From: Alphaproteobacteria bacterium
GTDB taxonomy: Bacteria; Pseudomonadota; Alphaproteobacteria; Sphingomonadales; Sphingomonadaceae
Assembly: GCA_020249025.1 (NCBI GenBank)
Contig: JADCGM010000125.1
Location: forward strand, 1-5,715
Reading direction: 5' to 3'
DNA: 5,715 bases
Positions 1 to 3,905 of this stretch are shown here, piece after piece (the first letter of the stretch is position 1; each line of letters begins with the position of its first letter). The notes beneath the pieces were generated by a model. The model searched no databases, had not been told where the DNA came from, and was given only the letters and a program-made list of their open reading frames with translations. The translations under genes were made by a program, and so were the position numbers.

Positions 1-432
1 CCCGATGGCAGCCGCGATCAGGACCGCGAGGCCTAGCGGGGTCGGCGTCGAGAACTGCTGGAAGGTCTCGCTCTCGGCGGAGCGGCGCGTGTGGGTCGGA
101 AGAAGCGCGGCGATCTTGACCAGGGCGGAAAGTCGTGCAGCCGGAGAGTCGGCTTTGCGGAACAGCGCCTTTCCGTATTTGCGCAGGAAAAGAACGGTCG
201 CGGCCTCGCAAGCGTCATAAGCCGTCTTCCAGTCCCAGGCGCCGGAGGCGTCGGAGGCGCCGAATTCGGCTTCCATGGCCGCGCGCAGGATCGCGACGTC
301 GACCCGCTGGCCGCGCTCAAGATGAGGGAGGAGTTGCTGGGCGGCAGCGATGATGGCGCCGGCGGCGTCGGGATGAGGGACCGGCGACAGCGGCGCGGCC
401 TGGTCGGCCGCGATCGGAGAAAGATCGTTCAT
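1..432 (-). CDS. Strawberry-notch-like protein (N-terminus), 3' end outside window
   Basis: The first 144 residues of a protein that continues beyond the left edge. Residues 1-22 are a variable proline- and alanine-rich start. Then come helices AGAIIAAAQQLLPHLERG (24-41) and VAILRAAMEAEFGASDASGAWDWKTAYDACEAATVLFLRKYG (46-87), and LSALVKIAALLPTHTRRSAESETFQQFSTPTPLG (101-134). The AWDWK, LLPTHTRRSE and QFSTPxPLG blocks are those I associate with the N-terminus of bacterial strawberry-notch-like proteins. These are long (well over 1,000 residues), with a methyltransferase-like fold beginning near here and a helicase-like ATPase domain further on; neither domain is inside this window. ATG 432 is the first start codon in frame after the preceding stop, with GAGG 8 bases upstream. 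Such proteins are typical cargo of mobile elements and are thought to act on DNA, though the role in bacteria is not settled. Confidence 0.75.
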   Translation of the reverse strand, partial: MNDLSPIAADQAAPLSPVPHPDAAGAIIAAAQQLLPHLERGQRVDVAILRAAMEAEFGASDASGAWDWKTAYDACEAATVLFLRKYGKALFRKADSPAARLSALVKIAALLPTHTRRSAESETFQQFSTPTPLGLAVLIAAAIG

Positions 433-528
433 GAAGGGAGCCTCGGGAGAGCGGGAAAGGGCGAGCCGGCCGGCGCTCTCTCTCGGACCGCACGGCTCAA
501 ACCCCTTCCGGCCGCCCTCTCCCTCTCA
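433..528 (-). other. Structured, purine-rich leader before the strawberry-notch gene
   Basis: Read on the minus strand the gap starts with GAGAGGGAGAGGGCGGCCGG and later contains GAGAGAGAGCGCCGGCCGG, an imperfect direct repeat (508-527 and 466-484 on the plus strand). The self-complementary CGGCCGG units can also pair with each other, enclosing a loop of about 30 bases. No start codon occurs in the reading frame before the ATG at 432, although that frame is open throughout. This may be a leader with a regulatory structure; the evidence is visual only. Confidence 0.35.
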
Positions 529-837
529 TCACGCCGCCGCTTTCACGGCGCGCCACCACGCAATCCGCTCGTCGCGGCTGGCGTTGGCCAGTCGACGCAG
601 GAGATGGCCGTGGCAGGGGAGCGGCGCGCAGAAGCAGACAAGGTCGCGGCCGCGCAGCTCGTCGAGCGCACGCAGCAGATGGTGCTGATTCGCCAGCCAG
701 CGTTCATGCTTCGCGATGACGGCGGCCCGATCGCCGTCAGGGCCGATCCGGAACGGATTGCCCCATTTGCTGCCGCGGCCGATATAGACGGCGCCGGCTG
801 GGACGCCATTCACGCGCTTGTTGAGAACCTTGCACAT
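529..837 (-). CDS. DUF4326 domain-containing protein
   Basis: A 102-residue single-domain protein. VLNKRVNGVPAGAVYIGRGSKWGNPF (4-29), with the SKWGNPF signature at 23-29, and LRGRDLVCFCAPLPCHG (61-77) are the hallmark blocks of DUF4326, found in phages, plasmids and islands. The Cys-x-Cys and Cys-His residues (C68, C70, C75, H76) could bind a metal. The biochemical function is not established as far as I know. The frame is open further upstream to 1194. I chose ATG 837 because GGAGGCGGAG lies just before it and the family's conserved part starts there, while the upstream extension reads as low-complexity arginine-rich shadow. Two tandem stop codons (TGATGA) end it. The next gene starts 96 bases further in the same reading frame. 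Confidence 0.87.
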   Translation of the reverse strand: MCKVLNKRVNGVPAGAVYIGRGSKWGNPFRIGPDGDRAAVIAKHERWLANQHHLLRALDELRGRDLVCFCAPLPCHGHLLRRLANASRDERIAWWRAVKAAA

Positions 838-917
838 CTGCTCCGCCTCCGATCCGTTAAGCGGTCTCGGCGAAGGACGGTGTAAAGCGGCGACGGTCAC
901 GCGCCCTGCGCGGAAAC

Positions 918-964
918 GGCTTGCCCGTTGACCGGCGCCGCGCGGCGTCCAGGCAAGACAAGCC
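918..964. promoter_or_regulatory. Nested inverted repeats in the gap before the DUF4326 gene
   Basis: CTTGCC at 920-925 is matched by GGCAAG at 952-957. Between them lies the perfect 12-base palindrome CGCCGCGCGGCG at 936-947. Additional inverted pieces, GGCTTG (918-923) with CAAGCC (959-964), use the same bases. The gap is 176 bases long and is the only place between genes 6 and 9 where a promoter or operator could sit comfortably. No convincing -35/-10 pair was found, and in GC-rich DNA such repeats can be chance. Confidence 0.25.
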
Positions 965-1013
965 CGAGGATCGTGGGCGGTGTCACAAGGTTCGGAGAGC
1001 GAGGTGCTGACCG

Positions 1014-1658
1014 TCAGCCGAAACGGCGGCCGCCGGCGGTGAAGGTGTAAGCGTTGGCGGTGATGGCCTTGTCGACGAGGTGGTCCGAGGTCAGGTAGTC
1101 GTATTTGCGTTCGAGCTGGCGATAGAGCCAACGGGCGAGATCGCGCAGCGCCTCGATGACGGTTTCCTCGGCGTCGGCGGTCATATCCTGCCAAGTCGGG
1201 CTGTCGCGCTCGACCGAGATCGCCATGCTATATTCGTGGTAGTAGCGGTCGCGATGCGTCACGGTGGCGTGGAGTTGGTAGAAGTTTCGTCGCTGGATCG
1301 CCTGCAGGACATCGGCGATCCGATGAAGCTCATCGTCCTTCGGCGCATGACCGCGGATCGTCCTCGGCGCGCCCGTCGCATGGCCGTAGCGCCCCTCGAA
1401 ACAAGCGCCGTCGCCCTGACTCCAGAAGCCGGAAAACCAGATGCAGGGCTTCTGCCGTGTGCCGCCGCCGTAAAGGCGAACCGGCACGGTCTTGAGGTCG
1501 ACGCCGATGATCGCGCAAATACGCTCGAAGTCGTCATAGACGAACTCGAACCAGTCATGGTCGAAGCCGGTCTGGCGATACCAGGCACGGGCCTTCTCCT
1601 TTGCCGCGTCGGAGAGTTCATCGAGGCGATAGACCGTGGTTTCGATGATCTCAGGCAT
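1014..1658 (-). CDS. Conserved protein of the type often labelled 'antitoxin of toxin-antitoxin stability system'
   Basis: A 214-residue soluble protein. Motifs in order are YRLDELSDAAKEKARAWYRQ (10-29), FVYDDFERICAIIGVDLKT (39-57), LYGGGTRQKPCIWFSGFWSQGDGA (62-85), RRNFYQLHATVTHRDRYYHEY (123-143) and a C-terminal helix-rich region from about 160, DAEETVIEALRDLARWLYRQLE, ending NAYTFTAGGRRFG. I recognise this as a family common in alphaproteobacterial islands and phages and often given an antitoxin name by automatic transfer. At 214 residues, with no toxin gene beside it and no visible DNA-binding motif, I do not endorse that role. Two in-frame ATGs exist, at 1667 and 1658. AAGGAG abuts the first with almost no spacing and lies 9 bases from the second, so I prefer 1658. 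It overlaps the preceding gene by 8 bases. Confidence 0.82.
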   Translation of the reverse strand: MPEIIETTVYRLDELSDAAKEKARAWYRQTGFDHDWFEFVYDDFERICAIIGVDLKTVPVRLYGGGTRQKPCIWFSGFWSQGDGACFEGRYGHATGAPRTIRGHAPKDDELHRIADVLQAIQRRNFYQLHATVTHRDRYYHEYSMAISVERDSPTWQDMTADAEETVIEALRDLARWLYRQLERKYDYLTSDHLVDKAITANAYTFTAGGRRFG

Positions 1659-2061
1659 CGGGATCATCTCCTTCCAAGGCGCGGCACAGCCATTCGTTGG
1701 TGCTGGTCCAGCCGACGCTCTTGCGCGCGCCGAGGTCGATCACATGCGCGCCGCCGCCGAAGGCATCTAGGCGCGGCTTCGAGCAGGTGTTGGCGTATTC
1801 GAAGCCCCAGAGGCCTTTGAGGTCGAATTCCTCCGCGCAGAGCACGACAAACTCGATCACGCGCTCAGGGTCTCCTGAACAGTCGTCGCGAATCCACAGT
1901 CCTGATCCGCCTTCCGTCTGGATTGAAAGGTTGAAGCCCTCCGAGAAGCGAAGGCCATCTTCATCCTCGGGCGTGTTGTCGTAGAGCTCGAGGGCGCGCA
2001 CAGCGTTTTCGGGCGTGCCGACGTCGAGCAGGCATGAGAAGTGAGTGAAGTAGTCGGCCAT
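1651..2061 (-). CDS. Uncharacterised acidic protein, 136 residues
   Basis: Function not recognised. Visible features are an N-terminal MADYFTHFSCLLDVGTPENA and an alternating region, RFSEGFNLSIQ (38-48), SGLWIRDDCSGDPERVIEFVVLCAEEFDL (53-81). The most distinctive motif is LWGFEYANTCSKPRLDAFGGGAHVIDL (84-110), followed by an acidic end. Many D and E residues and the mixed strand pattern suggest a small soluble globular protein, perhaps a binding or immunity-type protein; that is only a guess. ATG 2061 is preceded by AAGGAGA at good spacing. The stop overlaps the preferred start of the next gene by 8 bases (ATGCCTGA), so both are likely made from one message. Confidence 0.8.
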   Translation of the reverse strand: MADYFTHFSCLLDVGTPENAVRALELYDNTPEDEDGLRFSEGFNLSIQTEGGSGLWIRDDCSGDPERVIEFVVLCAEEFDLKGLWGFEYANTCSKPRLDAFGGGAHVIDLGARKSVGWTSTNEWLCRALEGDDPDA

Positions 2062-2130
2062 GTCAGTCTCCTTAAAATGCGAAAGCCCGGCGCGTGGCCG
2101 GGCTTCGGGTGGGTTCGGGCGTGGTTGCGA
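2062..2130 (-). repeat. Intergenic leader module, copy C
   Basis: A 69-base gap of the same layout as copy B: GCAACCAC directly after the stop codon, a C-rich spacer, the GCCCGGC/GCCGGGC hairpin, a T-rich stretch and AAGGAGACTGAC before the ATG. It is less similar to copies A and B after the hairpin. Confidence 0.65.
2081..2105 (-). terminator. Terminator-like hairpin between the 90- and 136-residue genes
   Basis: A perfect 9-base stem, AAGCCCGGC (2083-2091) against GCCGGGCTT (2097-2105) on the plus strand, encloses a 5-base loop. In the direction of transcription it ends in CTTTCGCATTTT, so the T tract is short and broken. It may terminate weakly. It lies about 20 bases before the next ATG, as in the sister copies. 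Confidence 0.6.
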
Positions 2131-2403
2131 TCAGGCGGCGGGCGGATCGTGGATCCGGTCGTCGTCGAATTCGACGTCCTCGATGACGGGCTCACAGCCC
2201 TCCGACGTGGTGCGGTCGATGTAGGCGATGACGCCTTCTCGTCGCTCGTCACTGTCGATGTGTTCCGGGAACGCCGTCGACTCCATTGCGGCGGTGGCGG
2301 CTACTTTCGCCTTCTCGATCGCTTCCGCGTCAGACGCAGCCTCGATGGTCGCGCTGTCGAAGGCCCGCAGCCAGAAGGCAATCTTGACGACATATTCGGT
2401 CAT
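2131..2403 (-). CDS. Uncharacterised small acidic protein, 90 residues
   Basis: Function not recognised. A predicted strand at residues 3-13 (EYVVKIAFWLRA) is followed by SATIEAASDAEAIEKAKVAATAA, a typical strand-then-alanine-rich-helix unit. The C-terminal part (about 64-87) is strongly acidic, with VEFDDDRIHD. The start is set by the ATGA overlap with the preceding gene, and GGAGG in the end of that gene (2406-2410) can serve as ribosome binding site. Its N-terminal layout resembles that of the gene before it, so the two may be distant relatives or partners; this is inference. Leader module copy C follows the stop directly. Confidence 0.8.
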   Translation of the reverse strand: MTEYVVKIAFWLRAFDSATIEAASDAEAIEKAKVAATAAMESTAFPEHIDSDERREGVIAYIDRTTSEGCEPVIEDVEFDDDRIHDPPAA

Positions 2404-2816
2404 GACACGCCTCCTTCGTCATCGGGATCGCGTGCGCCCGCGAGAATCGCCTCGGCCTTCGCGATCGCGGCGTGCGCCCGCTGGCGCCAGAACGGTTCGT
2501 CGGTCAGGCCGCCATCGGGCGGGAGCGCGAAAACTTTGAGCAGGCCAAGCAGAACTTCGAAGTGCTCGGCCCTGCGCTGAAGGGCCTCGCCGAAGTGGGC
2601 GGGGATCGGAAGCGCCGGGACGGTGTAGGGCGGAACGTCGCCCGGCCAGGCGCCGGTCACATAGGTCTCGCCGGCGGATTCGTAGTCCTCCTTCTGCCCC
2701 TCCCAGTCATCGTCTTCGATGGCGAGACGGCAGGCTTCGGCCAGCGTGTCGGCCTGGTAGCTGCGTTGGCGATAGATCGGAATGCGGTAAGTGGATTCGA
2801 TGGTGAACGTGGTCAT
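2400..2816 (-). CDS. Uncharacterised conserved-looking protein, 138 residues
   Basis: Function not recognised. The N-terminal part reads as a strand (FTIESTYRIPIYRQRSYQA, 4-22) followed by a helix (DTLAEACRLAIEDDDW), then SAGETYVTGAWPGDVP near 47-62. A helical C-terminal half (about 74-130) contains RRAEHFEVLLGLLKVF and an alanine-rich helix. There is no signal peptide or membrane segment. The composition looks like the small island proteins of alphaproteobacteria that carry a strand-helix unit at the N-terminus. ATG 2816 is preceded by TGGAGACCATC, part of leader module copy B. The TGA stop overlaps the ATG of the next gene as ATGA, which strongly suggests translational coupling. Confidence 0.8.
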   Translation of the reverse strand: MTTFTIESTYRIPIYRQRSYQADTLAEACRLAIEDDDWEGQKEDYESAGETYVTGAWPGDVPPYTVPALPIPAHFGEALQRRAEHFEVLLGLLKVFALPPDGGLTDEPFWRQRAHAAIAKAEAILAGARDPDDEGGVS

Positions 2817-2884
2817 GATGGTCTCCAGACATGAAAAAGCCCGGCAGGGCCGGGCTCGGGGGAACGGTTGGAAGGTGGTTGCCG
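2817..2884 (-). repeat. Intergenic leader module, copy B
   Basis: The entire 68-base gap resembles the 69-base gap at 2062-2130. On the minus strand both begin just after a stop codon with GCAACCAC, continue with a C-rich stretch containing AACC and CCCG, then the AGCCCGGC/GCCGGGCT hairpin with T tract, then GGAGAC and the next start codon. The second half also matches copy A (GGGCTTTTTC, then GGAGACC, then TC and ATG). Confidence 0.7.
2834..2856 (-). terminator. Terminator-like hairpin between DUF6915 gene and the 138-residue gene
   Basis: A perfect 8-base stem, AGCCCGGC (2838-2845) against GCCGGGCT (2849-2856), closes a 3-base loop. On the minus strand it is followed by a run of T (five counting the last base of the stem). 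It lies 28 bases after the DUF6915 stop and 17 bases before the next ATG. The shape fits an intrinsic terminator, but the short distance to the next start would make it part of that gene's leader as well. Confidence 0.7.
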
Positions 2885-3313
2885 CTAGAAGCGCCGGGGC
2901 GTCTCGACGGCTGTGCCGCTCGGCGCGTTGGGCGCGTGGTCGGTGCTCGCACCCGAAAGCGCGGCGAAGGGATCAACCTGCTTGTGGATCGGCTGGGCGC
3001 GTCCCATCCACGGCTGGGGGCGAATGCAGCGCACCCAGTCGGCGAAGCTTGGGATGAAGCCGAGATCCTCGACCACATGCTGCTCGCCAAGGAGCCGGAC
3101 GGGCACGACGCGGCCCGTCGAAATGGTGATGGTCGAGCCGAAGAAGCGCTCCAGCATGAAGATGCCTTCGGCGTGATGCCGCAGCGCCCGATGCCGGAAA
3201 TCGGCGGTGGTCGCCTTCGACTCGTCGAACCATTGGTGCAGCGGCAGATAGTCTTCTGCGACGCCGCCCCATTTCCTGACCGAGGAGAGGGCGTGGTGAT
3301 AGCAATGTCCCAT
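2885..3313 (-). CDS. DUF6915 family protein, histidine-rich core
   Basis: A 142-residue protein of unknown function, probably cytosolic. The start MGHCYHHALSSVRKWGG, the block DESKATTADFRHRALRHHAEGIF (30-52), GRVVPVRLLGEQHV (67-80) and the closing DWVRCIRPQPWM (92-103) match DUF6915 as I know it. Residues 104-142 form a proline- and alanine-rich tail that is probably disordered. Histidines cluster at positions 3, 6, 7, 26, 41, 46, 47 and 79, which would fit metal binding, but no catalytic role is established. The frame is open further upstream to 3604. I chose ATG 3313 because GAGGAGG lies just before it, the family motif begins there, and a longer product would overlap the DUF6878 gene. It follows that gene after 10 bases and is followed by leader module copy B. 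Confidence 0.85.
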   Translation of the reverse strand: MGHCYHHALSSVRKWGGVAEDYLPLHQWFDESKATTADFRHRALRHHAEGIFMLERFFGSTITISTGRVVPVRLLGEQHVVEDLGFIPSFADWVRCIRPQPWMGRAQPIHKQVDPFAALSGASTDHAPNAPSGTAVETPRRF

Positions 3314-3323
3314 GGCCGCCTCC

Positions 3324-3803
3324 TCAGAAGGTGTGGGTGTAGTTTTCGGAGGCGGTGTAGCGCTCGTTGCAATCGAGCGTGATCGTCTCCTCCGCGACAT
3401 CGAAGACGATGTCGCCGTATGCGCCGTCGTTGTTTTCCCAGCCGCAATGAGTCTTTTCGAGAACGTCATAGGCCAGGCGCTCGACGGCTTCGGCGATGCA
3501 GACGGACGAACGCGTCGGTTCGGCGTGGTCCCAGACGGCCTCGGCGATTTCGATGGCTGCGGCAGGCATGGTGACGGGATCGTCGCCGGTCTGAGCTTCG
3601 ACATTCTCGATCTGGCCGGAATCGCCGTAGCCGTCGAAGCTGACGACGACGCGGGTGACGCCAGCGAGCGTCAGTGCGTTGAGCAGCGTGGCCTTGTTGA
3701 GGGTGAAAAGCTCGGCCTCGAGCTTGGCTCGTGCAACCGCCTTCATCTCCCAATCGGAAAGCGGGGCGGCGGGCTGCGGCGTGGTGTCGGATGTGTCGGT
3801 CAT
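3324..3803 (-). CDS. DUF6878 family protein
   Basis: A 159-residue protein of unknown function. It lacks a signal peptide or membrane segment, so it is probably cytosolic. A proline- and threonine-rich N-terminal stretch (about 1-15) precedes a helix (17-47). Then comes the conserved-looking block VVVSFDGYGDSGQIE (52-66), a second helical part (81-117), and GWENNDGAYGD (121-131) leading into FDVAEETITLDCNERY (134-149). The paired glycine- and acid-rich motifs FDGYGDSGQ and ENNDGAYG are what I recognise as DUF6878. The start at 3803 is supported by AGGAGA 7 bases upstream. The next gene begins 10 bases after its stop, with its GAGGAGG ribosome binding site touching the stop codon, so the two are probably co-transcribed and perhaps translationally coupled. 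The family assignment is from memory of the motifs. Confidence 0.8.
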   Translation of the reverse strand: MTDTSDTTPQPAAPLSDWEMKAVARAKLEAELFTLNKATLLNALTLAGVTRVVVSFDGYGDSGQIENVEAQTGDDPVTMPAAAIEIAEAVWDHAEPTRSSVCIAEAVERLAYDVLEKTHCGWENNDGAYGDIVFDVAEETITLDCNERYTASENYTHTF

Positions 3804-3860
3804 GACGGTCTCCTGAAACGAAAAAGCCCAGCGCGAAGGCCGGGCTGTGGGGTCGGTTGA
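3804..3860 (-). repeat. Intergenic leader module, copy A (most divergent)
   Basis: Read on the minus strand, this gap holds CAACCGACCCCA, then the GCCCGGC-type hairpin, then TTTTTCGTTTCAGGAGACCGTC directly before the ATG. The hairpin, T tract and AGGAGACC ribosome binding site match copy B (2817-2884) closely and copy C (2062-2130) less closely. Copy A differs in having the extra TTCG terminator upstream. Confidence 0.6.
3821..3846 (-). terminator. Second terminator-like hairpin, in leader of DUF6878 gene
   Basis: Arms AGCCCGGC (3839-3846) and GCTGGGCT (3825-3832) pair over 8 positions with one G-T wobble, around a 6-base loop, followed by TTTTT on the minus strand. It sits only 17 bases before the ATG at 3803, and belongs to the hairpin family found before the genes at 2816 and 2061. 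It could be a second terminator for the ParB-like gene, or part of the next gene's leader that affects read-through or translation. Confidence 0.65.
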
Positions 3861-3900
3861 AAGGGAAAAGGGGCGCGGGACGGCCGAAGCCGCCCCGCGC
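3861..3900 (-). terminator. Rho-independent terminator of the ParB-like gene
   Basis: The two arms at 3889-3900 and 3873-3884 pair over 12 positions (GCGCGGGGCGGC with GCCGTCCCGCGC), with a single G-T wobble. They close a TTCG tetraloop. On the minus strand the stem is followed by CCC, TTTT and CCCTTT. It begins 5 bases after the TAG stop of the ParB-like gene. The very GC-rich stem, stable tetraloop and T-rich tail make this the best terminator in the window. It separates the ParB-like gene from the small genes. Confidence 0.85.
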
Positions 3901-3905
3901 GTGGG

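Noticed and set aside
91..885. 264-residue open frame on the plus strand
   Set aside because: It runs antisense across two recognised genes (strawberry-notch-like and DUF4326) and the gap between them. Its product is low-complexity and arginine-rich.
838..1194. N-terminal extension of the DUF4326 gene to an ATG at 1194
   Set aside because: The extension overlaps the preceding gene by 180 bases and is arginine-rich without motif. The family block begins at ATG 837, which has its own ribosome binding site.
1080..1820. 246-residue open frame on the plus strand
   Set aside because: It is antisense to two overlapping minus-strand genes with ribosome binding sites and family-like motifs, and ends in an arginine-rich shadow.
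2707..3447. 246-residue open frame on the minus strand
   Set aside because: It overlaps the DUF6915, DUF6878 and 138-residue genes in another frame. Its product is rich in R, P and S without a domain.
3314..3604. N-terminal extension of the DUF6915 gene to a start at 3604
   Set aside because: It would overlap the DUF6878 gene for most of the extension. The family start and a GAGGAGG site both point to ATG 3313.
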